A stretch of DNA of 64,000 bases. Source: Pyropia yezoensis (lineage: Eukaryota; Rhodophyta; Bangiophyceae; Bangiales; Bangiaceae). This document shows positions 10,379 through 21,236 of the stretch, one piece after another. Under the pieces are notes generated by a model. That model saw only the letters and a program-made list of their open reading frames with translations. It did no database searches and was not told the origin of the DNA. How positions within the stretch are numbered: position 1 is the first letter of the stretch; the number at the start of each line of letters is the position of its first letter. The DNA lies in contig CM020620.1 in the NCBI GenBank assembly GCA_009829735.1, positions 16,341,186 through 16,405,185 on the forward strand, written 5' to 3'. Both the position numbers and the translations under genes were made by a program.

Positions 10379-13300
10379 CCCAGGCAAGCCACCCCGAAGT
10401 ACCGCGGGGAAAGCCCCACGGAGAGCGCGGTTGAGCCGACGCCGCATCAACCCCCGGGTACACCTTCCGGCCCCAACGACACGGCGTCAGGGGATTGATG
10501 ACCAACCACCAAGGTTGGGAGGAGAGGACGGGATGCCCCGTCAAGTTGAACCAGCCAAGGGCCCTGTCCAGGATGCCCGAGCTACACCGGATATCGGGGT
10601 AGGCCACGTACTGTTCACCTTGGAGAACTTCAAGGTATCAACCACACTGGGGGTTGACCCCCAGTCGACACGATCGTACTACCCTGTACTGGATACAGGG
10701 GCTGGACCCAACCTTATCCGGAAGGATACCCTCCCGGACAAGTGGCTTCCGCGAGTCAGAGTGACTCGGGGACCCACCATCAAGGACGCGAATGGTCGCC
10801 TCATTCGTACGACCGCAGCGATGTCGCTGCGGGTTACCATCGGGGAACTTACTACGGAAGTTGACTTCCTGGTATGTGAGACGCTATCGGTGCCCTGCAT
10901 ACTGGGGTGCACCTTTATCAACGTCCACGTTGATGCAATCCGTCCAGGCCGGAGGACCGTCGAGCTTCAAGAAGCCGACGGGACGAAGCGAGGACATACA
11001 GCTATCGTCAGGGACCTGACGCTACAAGGGAGCCACGTTAACGTGGCTGAGGTGTACGCAAGCGTCGAGCCGAAGACACTTCGGTTGGCCAAGCGAACTC
11101 GCTTTGAGCCGTTGTCAGAGACAGTCCTCCCGGTTAACTGTGACCTCGCAGGCATCTGCAGAGTCCAGTCCAGCTTGCGGACGTACAAGCGCCATGGGTT
11201 GACCATGGCCAACGGTCTCATAGACTTCCCAGCAGGAGGGTCGTCCCTCCTAGTGATGGCGAATTATCGCCGTAAGGCAGTCACCCTCCCGAAGGGAACT
11301 ATCCTCGGGATTGCCGAACTCTACGAAGGAGATATCCTTACCCCTGACAAGGAAGGTCAAGTGGAACCACTTGAGGTGCTGGCGGTCGCCGAGACCACCG
11401 AGCGACAGCAACCCGATGACGGGAAGCCTAACCCATCGGCGGCTCCGGCGGACCTGCCGCCAAAGGACCAAGAGGCCTTGAAGGCACTGGCCGAGGCTGA
11501 CCTCGACCACCTTCCCCCTTCGGTAGCCGAAGGGGTACGACGGATGCTAAGAAAGCATGACGTCATGTGGACAGGCGGGGCCTTGGGTACCATTGGGGCA
11601 ACCCAACATCGTATCGACGTGGTACCAGGCGCACGCCCCGCCCGGTCACAACCGCACCGAGCGGGACCTATGCAACGAGAGATCGTTGATGGGGAAGTGA
11701 AGAGGATGAGTGAAGCTAAGGTGATCCGACCTTCGATGTCGGAGTGGGGTGCCCCAGTCGTTGTTGTACCGAAGAAGGATCAAACCCCTCGGTTTTGCAT
11801 CGATTATCGACGCCTCAACTTGGTTACCAAGAAGGACTCATATCCTTTACCAAGGATGGATGAATGCATCGACTCCCTGGGGGAAGCTACGGTGCTTACC
11901 ACCATCGACTGCAATGCCGGATACTGGCAGATCCCGGTGGCGGACGAGGATATCCCCAAGACGGCATTCGTCTGTCACAGTGGAGTGTACGAGTTCCTAA
12001 GGATGCCCTTCGGATTGTCCAATGCCCCCGCTACATTCCAGCGGGCTATCGACATTATACTGTCGGGGGTGAAGTGGCGTAACTGCCTAGTGTACCTCGA
12101 TGACGTCATCGTCTTCTCGCGTAACATGGATGACCATGTGCAACATGTTGACGAGGTACTCACCCTCTTGAGGAACGCCGGGGTAACCCTGCGTCTGAAG
12201 AAGTGGGCCTTCTTCCAACAGACGGTCGAGTATCTGGGCCACCAGATAACCCCTGGTAAACTAGGGGTACTCGAAGCCAATACCCGGGCACTCCGGGATG
12301 CTCGGTTCCCTAACACCCAGACGCAGCTCAAGAGCTTCCTGGGAATGTGCAATGTATACCGACGGTTCGTCAAGGACTTCGCTCGGATAGCTAAACCGTT
12401 AGCGGTTCTTACGAGCAGTACCTTACCCAAGGTACTCCAACCCCCTTCGCCTAGCGAAGAGGAGGCATTCGAGTCGCTGAAGCGAGCCCTACTATCCCCA
12501 CCCGTCTTTGCGTTACCGCACAGACGGGGTACCTTCGTCATCGATGTCGATGCGTGCGATACCCAGGTGGGATGCACCCTGCTACAGGGGGAGACGTTGA
12601 TCGGTTCCGGTAACGCTATCCCGGACCTACGTCCGGTAGGGTACTTCAGCCGGAGCCTCAACCCGGCTGAGCGGAACTATAGTGCAACCGAGCGTGAGTG
12701 CCTCGGAGTTATATGGGCAGTGCAACTGCTCCGTCCATACCTGGAGGGCTCCAGGTTCATCGTGAGGTCCGACCACGAACCCCTACGATGGCTCCTCAAG
12801 CTTGGTGACAAGGATTCCGATAGCCATGGGAGGCTAGCCCGATGGAGGCTGAAGATGGCCGAGCACGACTATCGTACCGTGTATAAGGCTGGGTCAACCC
12901 ACCATCTCGGAGACGCATTGTCTCGACTCGACACCCCGAGCGGGGATACCCGCCCGGTGGACGAGGACATCCCGGTGGTACCGGTCTGCATGGTGGGTAA
13001 CGCTACCCAGGGTATGGTTGACCATACCATGGCACACCTTGCGTGCCCATTGACCCTCGCGGACTTCCGCGGGGCACAGACCAATGACGATGACTGTAGA
13101 CGTCATCATGCTAACCTCCTGGCCGGTACGGCCGGCATCTTCTCCGAGAACGAAGACGGACTCATATACCGGCGGGCACCCGCCGATGGACGACATCAAG
13201 TCGTGGTTCCCGTGTCCTTACGGCAAGCCGTCATGGAACGAGAACACGAGAACCCTACAGCCGGACACCCGGGGGGTTCACGTATGTTCGCAGCAATGCG

Positions 13301-14522
13301 AAGGTTCTTCTACTGGCCAGCAATGGCCGTCGACGTGGTCGACCACGTAAGGGGATGCCACCCCTGTGCACGTAACCGCATGAGTCTGCATAGGCAGGCG
13401 TCTGCCATGAAGCTATTCCCACCCGATGGGCCCAACGAGCAGGTCGCTATCGACATACTCGGGCCACTTCCGGTAACGGAAGAAGGGAACAGGTACATCC
13501 TGGTCATGTCTGACCGGTTCACTAAGCTGTCACGAGCGGCAGCCATCCCGAATGATACGGCATACACAATCATGAACGCAGTGGTTGACCACTGGATCAG
13601 TGCATACGGAGTCATGAAGCAACTCCTCTCCGACAACGGAGCAAGCCTTACGTCGGCATTCTGCACCAATGTCCTGGGCATGTTCGGTATCGAACCACGT
13701 CGGGCATCCGACTACCACCCGCAAACCAACGGACAGGTGGAGCGGTTCAACCGCACCATCGTGAAGATGCTACAGTGCTACGTGGCCGAGCACACGAACA
13801 CTTGGGACAGGCTTCTGTCCGTACTCACCCTGGCATACAATGCCAGGCCACATCGGAGCACAAACATCGCTCCGCTGGAGTGGGTCATGCCATTAGGCGT
13901 CGGTAACCTGACGCTGCCGCCAGGCAGGTGCACTCGGTATGATACACCGAAAGGCCGACCGGCCGAACGTATCCACCTAGCTTGGTTGGCCAAGCTATCG
14001 TGGATGATTCCTAAGCTCAAGGGTGCCCTTGACAGAACACAACTTCGATATAAGAAGAGCTTCGACGCCCGACTACGGGTGCGCAACGCTACCCGGATAA
14101 CAGGTGACTGGGTCTACATCAGACACCAGAAGTTCCGGGGGAACAAGCTCATGCAACCGGTCAAGGGACCGTACCAGATTCTCCACAGAGATGACCACTC
14201 TGTTATCTTACACTCCGATACGGAGATCCAACGCATCAGTGTGAATGATGTCACACCTGCTCCGAAGCCGGAACAGCCTCAGCCGGTACCGGCTGGGTTG
14301 CTACATGAAGCTCTTACAACCCACCGGTCAGATGACCCGGTGGGACCGGATGGGATCCCATACCAAGTAGAGAGCGTGGTCGGACACACCGACCCGGACC
14401 TACCAGGACCCTGGTACGTCAAGGTTATGTGGGTCGGATACGACTCACCCACCTGGGAACAGGCGGCGAATATACCCCGCCAACTACTCATGCCTTACAT
14501 GAGGCGACGACGCCTACTGTAA
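10356..14522 (+). CDS. pol of element C, unit 1 (protease, RT, RNase H, integrase, chromodomain)
   Basis: The 1388-residue frame has the full gypsy order. Aspartic protease is LDTGAGPNL near residue 112. RT has FCIDYRRLN and catalytic YLDD near 580. RNase H begins at FVIDVDACDTQVGC near 726. The integrase zinc finger has HENPTAGHPGG and CHPC near 960-1000. The integrase D, D, E set lies in AIDILGPLP near 1030, LSDNGAS near 1090 and GQVERFNR near 1128. A chromodomain-like end (VMWVGYDSPTWEQ) is near 1350-1365 and is expected to steer integration to marked chromatin. This places the element with chromoviruses. It looks whole. Confidence 0.92.
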   Translation: MTGGRWGNPGKPPRSTAGKAPRRARLSRRRINPRVHLPAPTTRRQGIDDQPPRLGGEDGMPRQVEPAKGPVQDARATPDIGVGHVLFTLENFKVSTTLGVDPQSTRSYYPVLDTGAGPNLIRKDTLPDKWLPRVRVTRGPTIKDANGRLIRTTAAMSLRVTIGELTTEVDFLVCETLSVPCILGCTFINVHVDAIRPGRRTVELQEADGTKRGHTAIVRDLTLQGSHVNVAEVYASVEPKTLRLAKRTRFEPLSETVLPVNCDLAGICRVQSSLRTYKRHGLTMANGLIDFPAGGSSLLVMANYRRKAVTLPKGTILGIAELYEGDILTPDKEGQVEPLEVLAVAETTERQQPDDGKPNPSAAPADLPPKDQEALKALAEADLDHLPPSVAEGVRRMLRKHDVMWTGGALGTIGATQHRIDVVPGARPARSQPHRAGPMQREIVDGEVKRMSEAKVIRPSMSEWGAPVVVVPKKDQTPRFCIDYRRLNLVTKKDSYPLPRMDECIDSLGEATVLTTIDCNAGYWQIPVADEDIPKTAFVCHSGVYEFLRMPFGLSNAPATFQRAIDIILSGVKWRNCLVYLDDVIVFSRNMDDHVQHVDEVLTLLRNAGVTLRLKKWAFFQQTVEYLGHQITPGKLGVLEANTRALRDARFPNTQTQLKSFLGMCNVYRRFVKDFARIAKPLAVLTSSTLPKVLQPPSPSEEEAFESLKRALLSPPVFALPHRRGTFVIDVDACDTQVGCTLLQGETLIGSGNAIPDLRPVGYFSRSLNPAERNYSATERECLGVIWAVQLLRPYLEGSRFIVRSDHEPLRWLLKLGDKDSDSHGRLARWRLKMAEHDYRTVYKAGSTHHLGDALSRLDTPSGDTRPVDEDIPVVPVCMVGNATQGMVDHTMAHLACPLTLADFRGAQTNDDDCRRHHANLLAGTAGIFSENEDGLIYRRAPADGRHQVVVPVSLRQAVMEREHENPTAGHPGGSRMFAAMRRFFYWPAMAVDVVDHVRGCHPCARNRMSLHRQASAMKLFPPDGPNEQVAIDILGPLPVTEEGNRYILVMSDRFTKLSRAAAIPNDTAYTIMNAVVDHWISAYGVMKQLLSDNGASLTSAFCTNVLGMFGIEPRRASDYHPQTNGQVERFNRTIVKMLQCYVAEHTNTWDRLLSVLTLAYNARPHRSTNIAPLEWVMPLGVGNLTLPPGRCTRYDTPKGRPAERIHLAWLAKLSWMIPKLKGALDRTQLRYKKSFDARLRVRNATRITGDWVYIRHQKFRGNKLMQPVKGPYQILHRDDHSVILHSDTEIQRISVNDVTPAPKPEQPQPVPAGLLHEALTTHRSDDPVGPDGIPYQVESVVGHTDPDLPGPWYVKVMWVGYDSPTWEQAANIPRQLLMPYMRRRRLL

Positions 14523-14568
14523 CAACCCAACCGACACCGACTTCGGCTGTTGGGGGGTGAGGCTTATA

Positions 14569-14689
14569 CCTACTAAGTAGGGTGTGACATGGTTATGGCA
14601 GACTTAGGTTTCTAAGTCAAATCAGACTTAGGTTTCTAAGTCGAACCAAGCTTAGGTAACTAAGTAGAGCCAAGCTTAGGTAACTAAGT
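14569..14689 (+). repeat. Cluster of short hairpin repeats after pol, element C unit 1
   Basis: Four 18-bp hairpin units start at 14601, 14625, 14648 and 14672, about 24 bp apart. Two are GACTTAGGTTTCTAAGTC and two are AAGCTTAGGTAACTAAGT. They are preceded by the near-palindrome CCTACTAAGTAGG at 14569-14581. They lie between the ends of the convergent pol and antisense ORFs, where a termination, processing or RNA-packaging role is possible but unproven. Confidence 0.8.
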
Positions 14690-15001
14690 AAAACCTGAAC
14701 CTTAATAAGTTAACTTAAAGGTAAAGGCTAACCTCGATAATATCGAAGTAACTAGAGGGCTTACACGGGAGGATGACCTCCCAAAGCCAAGACACAAAGT
14801 GAGGGAGGACAACCTCCCCAAGCATGAACCAACCGGAAGAAGTTGGACGGGAGGCAAGGCACCACTGAGCCAGAAGGGATACTCCCCAGGGCAGCAAACA
14901 GAGGCAAGCAATGCCCCCAGCGGGGGAGGAGTTTACACTCACTACTACCCGGCCACCATAAGGGCCACCGGGTCCCTCTCCCGTACAAACAATAACACTC
15001 C

Positions 15002-17844
15002 TCAGTGGGTAGACCCACTGCCCGAGGGAGGCCACTCACGCGTAAGCGCGTATACCTCCGTGCTCCACCGGTCGGCAATGTCACGACGGTCGATCACCCG
15101 AGTTACCTCGGTGCATAGCTGGACGAGGGTGCTGCGGCCAGCCTCCACGTCCTCCAGAGCTCTCTGGAGGCGGTCAAGCACGCCACCGAAGCAACGCGCT
15201 GACCCAACCAGCGCAGCACCTGGGGGGATATCCCCCCAGCTAACTGAGAGACCCTCCCGCATTGCGCGGGCAACAAGGGCGTCAACGCCCTCATACCAAA
15301 GACGGGGACCCCCGTCTTGTATGACAGGGGCGGGAGCGGACACTGGCGCAGCCAGAGGAGCCAGAGGAGCCGACACGGCTACCACCGGAGCCGGTGGCAC
15401 CTGACACGAGGCTCGGTAGGACCCTACCGAAGGGGCTCCACCGTAACCCCGGCGGGGCTCCGCCCGTCGACGGGACACCTCACGCTCCCCACCCGCAGAG
15501 CCCCACTCTCGGGGATGACGGCCAACCGCCGCCGGTATCGGGTTACCGAACCACGGGGCAAGGACCTGAAGAGGGTCATGGATAACCATGGGAATACCCA
15601 GGTCAGGTGTGGCAAAAACCACTAGCACACACGGCACCCAAGTTGGGGCGGTGTGCTAGGGCTGCCTCTCGTGTCGGGGGAACCGGAAGAAGTGCAAGTC
15701 GCACACACTCTGTCCCTGTTGTGGGGCAAACCCCCCACGGACAAACAAGAGGATGGTGTGTGGTCCAACAGTTTCTTGGTCGGGACGGGGACGCAGGGCC
15801 AAGCCCCGCTGTCCCTCCCCTTATCCCCCCAGGGTCCACTCAGAATCTCGCCACTCAGAATCTCCCACCCCAGCACCTGCCCACCGGGCCACACGAAAAT
15901 TCAAGACGATAACTGCAGAAAACCCTTAAATCCAAGTTGGATTTCCTACTAAGCTAACTATCCCAAACTTAGGGAATATGGACCCAAATGCAGGGGGAGG
16001 AACGGATCAGGCTAGTGGCCTGCCGCCCCTTGCATGGCACGTGTTGCCCCCCTACCTGGGGTCAATACTGCCACATCAGGAACGGCCTCGGTGGACGCCC
16101 ACCCATGGCAACTAAGCTCACCCGGCTGAGTACGCCGGATACGCAACGAGTGACGAGGCAAGGGGGTAGCCCTAGCCTGCGGGTCCCGGTACGGGGGAAG
16201 GGCCAACACCCCAGCCCAGTTCACGGCATCGTGAACAGCCAGCAGGGCCTCGAGCTCCCGGGCCAACCCGGTCTTGGCGGCTATCAGGTCCACGCCCAAC
16301 TGCGCGATGTGCCGACGGACACCCGTCGGAAGATGAAACAGGCGCCCCTGCCGGCGGACGGACAGCAAGAAGGAGGAAGCCTGCCCGAGGGTAACCTCAA
16401 GGGTGAAGGTACCCTGCAACGGGTGGACCGGCCGGGAGGCCAACACACTCCCGAAGTATCGGAGACAGGAGCCGGTGTCAAACCGGAAAGCAGGGGCGGG
16501 TTCCCACCCCTCCTGCCACAGAGGAGGGCGCACGGGAGTGTATACCGGCGCACGACCGTTGCCGGTCTGCAACGCACACGTTATATCCGTGCGGAACGCA
16601 TCCGCCATGACACCATGGTTACGTCGCCAGCTCGACGCCGACTTCAAACCCGCCATAGGCGGGTAGGGAGCAGCCAACGACAGATACGGGGGTACCCCCG
16701 GGTAGTAGTCAAAGTCGGGATACCGACCGGTATCGCCCACCGTCTCCCCGAACGCAACCGGCGCCGCCGCCGCCGCAATCCCCCGAGCACTAGCCGGGTA
16801 GTCAACCTCCCGCGGCAACGCGGGAGCAATCAGGTCGCATACCCCGAAGTTGGGGTCGAGGTAGACCTTACCCCGTCCCACCCGGGTGCGCCAGAGCTGC
16901 GCATGCCGGTCATCCGGCTGACTCAGTATCCAATGGTGTTCCACCCGGACCGCGTTCGGCTGGTTGACCAGCCGCACCAGCTCGCGCTCCCAACTCGGGT
17001 CCACCTTGACGCGCCGGGAGGACTCTCCACGGGGATGGGGCAGGTGGAAGTCCACCCGCATCCGCCCATCGGACTCCATTGACTCTTGCACAGTCAGGCC
17101 TCGAACCCGAGCCACCAAGTCGAACATCGACATGGCGGGTTGACCCGCCGCCACGGCGACGCCGCCACCCATCGGGGCAACCCGGGCAGGACCAGGAAGA
17201 ATAGGGGGCGCCGGGGGATGCCCCACCGGAAGAGGGGCCGGCGCCGGAGTCGCACGCGGCCGAGGAGGAGGAAGAAGGGCGGGCGCCCGCCCGGAGTAGC
17301 TACCGGAGTCCACTGCCATCGGTGTAGATCCACTTTGACCGCCAGACGCCCGTGGCACCGCGGGCAGAGCAACGCCGCCACCCGAGCCCGACGGGGGCAC
17401 CTCGGGGGCAGCAGGGGTAGACCCGCCACCCGCAGCCGCGGATGAACCACCCGGGCGGGCACCCGCGCCGTCTTGACCCGCCGTCCCGGGTGGGGTGCCA
17501 CCATAACCGCCCGACACGCCGGCGACGCCGTCTTGAGGTTGAGCCGCGCCGGCACCGGCGACAGAAGCCATCCGGGCCGCCGGAGGAGTAGGGGTAGACG
17601 CAGCAGCTACCCGCGGTTGCCCGCCACCCGACGGAGCCGTCGTGCCGCTGCACACGGACGAAAAACCGCCCGGAGCACCGTCCCGGGCCACACGAACGGT
17701 CACCCGGTCGTCCTTGTCCTCCGACGAGCTCGCCAGGAAGCACTCGGCGGCGGTGGCGGAGACGGGAACGTCGTCCACCATCACCTCTTCCCCCTCTTCA
17801 GGCAGGAGGTCGTCCTTGCCCCCGGGTACCTGGGGGTCCGACAT
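15002..17844 (-). CDS. Antisense ORF of element C, unit 1 (unknown protein)
   Basis: A long reading region runs opposite to gag-pol between pol and the 3' LTR. Its ATG at 17844 has a good context (CACCATG). The product has an acidic start (PEEGEEVMVDD), about 200 residues of Pro/Ala/Gly-rich linker, a globular part of about 330 residues (from MSMFDLVARVRGLTV onward), and a C-terminal part in 15002-15607 ending with helices such as LDRLQRALEDVEAG. I do not recognise the fold. The region is interrupted by a solo LTR at 15608-16075. Antisense ORFs in this position are known in some plant Ty3/gypsy lineages (for example Grande and Retand). Faint similarity to the antisense ORF of element E is noted under findings. 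Confidence 0.65.
15608..16075 (-). repeat. Solo LTR of family A inside the antisense ORF of element C, unit 1
   Basis: This 468-bp segment begins TGTGGCA and ends TGCCACA, aligns with element A's LTR, and is bounded by the 5-bp duplication TCAGG (15603-15607 and 16076-16080). No internal sequence remains, so it is a solo LTR left by LTR-LTR recombination. Confidence 0.93.
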
Positions 17845-18434
17845 GGTGCAACCGGGGTGGCAGGGGCGCCCCTTGCAGAAAAGCCGAGGCCGGCTCGACC
17901 CGGTACAGAGAACGCTCGCACGGACGAGCCAGGGAAGCGCGGGCACCCGCGCTTATAACCACACAGCTGGGCACCAGCGATAGGGAAGCGCGGGACGACC
18001 CGCGCCAGCCGACCTACGAGGGCGCTCCCGCCAGGCACCTGGGGCGGGGCCACGCCCCTCCCACACGGGGTAATCGAGGGGGGGTCACCCCCAACCGCCC
18101 CCACGTAACGCGGGCAGCCCCCGCCCCCTACTCAATCGTCCACACGAGAGGGGCCCCCCTACCACCAGGCACCTGGTGGCGGATCCGCTTGCACCATCCC
18201 TCGGAAAGGGGGGTCGTGAACAGAAACCCGCATCGGGAATCTAACGGTCCGGAAAACGGATCGTGTGTGTACCACACAAAGGGGGGCACCCCCCTCAGAC
18301 AACCTCGAAAAGGGGTGTCTGTCGTGACGGGGCGCAAAGCCCCACCCGACGGGTAAACGGTCACGCGACCCACTTACATTCGGTAACCCGAATGCAACTC
18401 GACCCGAGGACGGGCCGAATCTAAGGGGGGGATG
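17845..18434. other. Region between antisense ORF start and LTR 2 of element C
   Basis: This noncoding stretch would be the leader of an antisense transcript and the 3' untranslated end of the sense transcript. It contains hairpins such as CATTCGG-TAAC-CCGAATG at about 18378-18395 and CCACCAGG-CA-CCTGGTGG at about 18159-18176. It ends in the purine tract before LTR 2. The equivalent stretch in unit 2 is 38358-38947. Confidence 0.6.
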
Positions 18435-18797
18435 TGTAGCAATATGGTTGTCCGTATTGTGACCCTAATATTAGGGGGGCTACTTCTAATCCTTGGCTTT
18501 CAATTTGAGAGTCCGTACTGGTCACGGTATCTATAAGTTACGTATGACCAGAGGGACTTGCATCTTGGGGTGGAGGGTAGTTAGTAGTGTCTCCGAGGGT
18601 TTATAACGAGGGGGCCGGTGGCGAATCCACCGCCGGCCAAGGTAGAAGAACAAACCCCTCCCATTTGGGCTCCCATCTTGGTCCCGTGGCTTGCGCTCCA
18701 AGGACAGCAACCTTGGCCTCCCGGTGACGTTGGTGCCGATCCCCCTTGGTAAGTGTTCCCTGAGAGTGGACGTGCGACGGATCCCTATTGTGCTACA
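18435..18797 (+). repeat. LTR 2 (central) of element C
   Basis: This 363-bp LTR serves as the 3' LTR of the first unit and the 5' LTR of the second. By eye it has about one mismatch to LTR 1. A purine-rich tract precedes it and a primer-binding site follows at 18799-18816. Confidence 0.93.
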
Positions 18798-18798
18798 T

Positions 18799-18816
18799 TG
18801 GTGGAGCAGCAGGGGA
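18799..18816 (+). other. Primer-binding site, element C unit 2
   Basis: The same 18 bases as at 7941-7958, one base after the central LTR. Confidence 0.85.
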
Positions 18817-19022
18817 CGGGTTTCCGTCAGCCTTGTGGTGACGCCGTCTTCGGCCTTGGCACACGGATAGGGATCCGGTCCTTTTCTTGTACTCGTGGTG
18901 TTGCGACCTGATCGATTGTGTTGAGTTTTTACCTTTGACTGTGATCTACTGCTACTCTCCCCAATCTACCCCCTCGCTCTCTTATTCGTGGTGATTGTTA
19001 CGTCGGTTGACTGATTGTGACT

Positions 19023-21236
19023 ATGTCTACCCAAGAGACGGGGAGCGTTCAAGATGACGGATCGGCGTCGACGCCGACCCCGGAGGTGACTACGGGAACC
19101 GAGATCGGGAACCCGATCGACAACATTGAGACGCCACTGCTCTCAGGTGCCGGATCGACGATTGGCACGGCTCGGACGGCAGGAGGCGGGGGCCCGCCTC
19201 AACTGTCGTCGACCGACCTCACTCCGCCGCCTCCTTCACCAGGGGATTCCCTGATGGCATCATTGGCCCGCATCGAGGCCCGGTTTTCCGGACTCGGCGC
19301 TCGCCAGGAGCGGACGGAGGACGCGATGGCAGTGTTGATGTCAACACGCCACACGACGGGACCCCGTCGTGTTCCTCCCACACCAGTACGGTTCGAACCG
19401 GCCGGACTACTTTCGGAGTCCACCAGGGTCAACCCCGGTGTTGCTACTCCTGGACAACCCCCGGACACAATGGGGTATGGATCCGACTCGTCGGCTGAGT
19501 TGGAACGTAGCCACACGGAGCGATACGCTCGGAGCACCCGAAGCGGACTCCACGGACACGACCCGGCGGATACTTACGCCGGTGGAGAGTCGGTTATTGG
19601 CGGAGGGGGTACCCTCTCACTGTACCCCCACGACGAAGGAGGCCAGGCAACTCGGGTTCCCGAGGTGCCGACGCCTGAAGTACCATCTTCAGTGGTGGAA
19701 GCTATGACCGCGCAGGTAACTGCGAGCCTACTGAAGCGGATGGAGTCCGATGAGTTTGCTCATCAACTGGCTAAGCGACTGGATATCCAGGACGCTGACA
19801 CGGAGATCGTCAACGAGGTCTTCCGGTCGGTTCTTACTCCAGAACGTTATCGTTTGGAAGACCGATCCACTGCCGTATCGGAATCGATGCGTAATACGTC
19901 GCACCGAGCGATCCGCTCTATGCAGACCCTTATGAAGGGGGTCCCAATGTTCGGGGGCCCCAACGGACGTCCGTTGGCAGTCATCGGCTTCTTGACTAGC
20001 TTCAAGGCAGCCGCAGACAAGGCGCTCGTCAACGAGGGGCTGGCCCTGGAGATCCTCCCTTTCTTTGTTGAGGAGCGGGTGCGAGGCATTCTTCGCCAGG
20101 CATCCCCGATGCCGGGAATGAGGGTCGCGGCCACCCCCATGGATTACCGTGGGATTCTCAAGGAGCTGCTGAGCAGTTACCTCAGCGAGGACAAGTGCGA
20201 GGACCACTACCGGGCCCTGCGCACTGCCACCGCCCAGAGCTGGGAGGATGAGAAGATGTTTGGACGCCGGATCCAAGAGCTCGACTACGAGCTGGGGAAG
20301 CTCCTCCGTGAAGGGGAACTACGGGCCATCCTGTTCGCAGGAGTACCCAACTACGTGCGGATATCCGCACGGGGAGCCAATACGGCCCGGACGAACTTCA
20401 GTCGACTGATGCACATGTGCAAGTCCCTAGGGGACGCCTACCGGGTGCTACACCCGGAATGTACCTTGGCTCCGAAGCCCGAGGGTGAGGGAGGCAAGCC
20501 CAGTCTTACCCCGGTACCGAGGCAAGAGAAGGTGAAACGTAAGGCCGCACTAGTACTGGTGGCGACCGAACATACCCCTATTGGTGAGGATGAACCTCTA
20601 GTCGACCAACAGGGCCACCTGTTGCTACCGGCGACGCCGGTGATTGATGAACATGGTACGGTAGCGTACATCGCCCCGGCTGGAACCCAGTTCCAGGTCA
20701 ACGAAGGAACGGGACGGCGCGTCCCGTATGTGCGGACTACGGGGTATTCCCCGGTGACGGGTAACCCTCACCAACCCTTGCCAACATGGGCGGTGCGCAC
20801 GGAGGCACCTCCGCAGATTGCGGGCCGACCCAACCGGTTGGGGGAGTCCATGTTCCGGTTGACCAAGGACCCAAGGCGTACCAGGGAGCAGGCACTTGGG
20901 CGCCCGAGGGAGGCAACCGCAGCTACGGGGCTACCCCGATGCGAACTCAAGGGGGGACCGGCACGTCCGGATGTATGTTGTGCGGGGATCCCCAGCACTG
21001 GGTGTCTTCCTGCCCACTTATCCCCGAGGAGTCTCGGAGGGCAGCGGCGCAACGCAAGGCATCCACAGGGGGGTATCCCGCCAGAGCACCCGGACCCGCA
21101 CCGGGTAGGCAGCCAGCTCCAGGTGGAGTACGGGCCGTCGAGGAGGCACCTCCTCAGCCGGATGGCCCGGCGGACAGCACCCTACCAAGGGCGGGAAACG
21201 AGTAAGAGGAAGGATGACCGGGGGGCGCTGGGGTAA
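19023..21236 (+). CDS. gag of element C, unit 2
   Basis: This is the second copy of the element C gag, from an ATG at 19023, with the same architecture as unit 1. The protein differs at only about three residues from the unit 1 copy. The overlapping zinc-knuckle frame is also conserved. Confidence 0.8.
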   Translation: MSTQETGSVQDDGSASTPTPEVTTGTEIGNPIDNIETPLLSGAGSTIGTARTAGGGGPPQLSSTDLTPPPPSPGDSLMASLARIEARFSGLGARQERTEDAMAVLMSTRHTTGPRRVPPTPVRFEPAGLLSESTRVNPGVATPGQPPDTMGYGSDSSAELERSHTERYARSTRSGLHGHDPADTYAGGESVIGGGGTLSLYPHDEGGQATRVPEVPTPEVPSSVVEAMTAQVTASLLKRMESDEFAHQLAKRLDIQDADTEIVNEVFRSVLTPERYRLEDRSTAVSESMRNTSHRAIRSMQTLMKGVPMFGGPNGRPLAVIGFLTSFKAAADKALVNEGLALEILPFFVEERVRGILRQASPMPGMRVAATPMDYRGILKELLSSYLSEDKCEDHYRALRTATAQSWEDEKMFGRRIQELDYELGKLLREGELRAILFAGVPNYVRISARGANTARTNFSRLMHMCKSLGDAYRVLHPECTLAPKPEGEGGKPSLTPVPRQEKVKRKAALVLVATEHTPIGEDEPLVDQQGHLLLPATPVIDEHGTVAYIAPAGTQFQVNEGTGRRVPYVRTTGYSPVTGNPHQPLPTWAVRTEAPPQIAGRPNRLGESMFRLTKDPRRTREQALGRPREATAATGLPRCELKGGPARPDVCCAGIPSTGCLPAHLSPRSLGGQRRNARHPQGGIPPEHPDPHRVGSQLQVEYGPSRRHLLSRMARRTAPYQGRETSKRKDDRGALG

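Noticed and set aside
15002-17844. Envelope-like gene downstream of pol
   Set aside because: The reading frame is on the strand opposite to gag-pol and shows no signal peptide or transmembrane segment.
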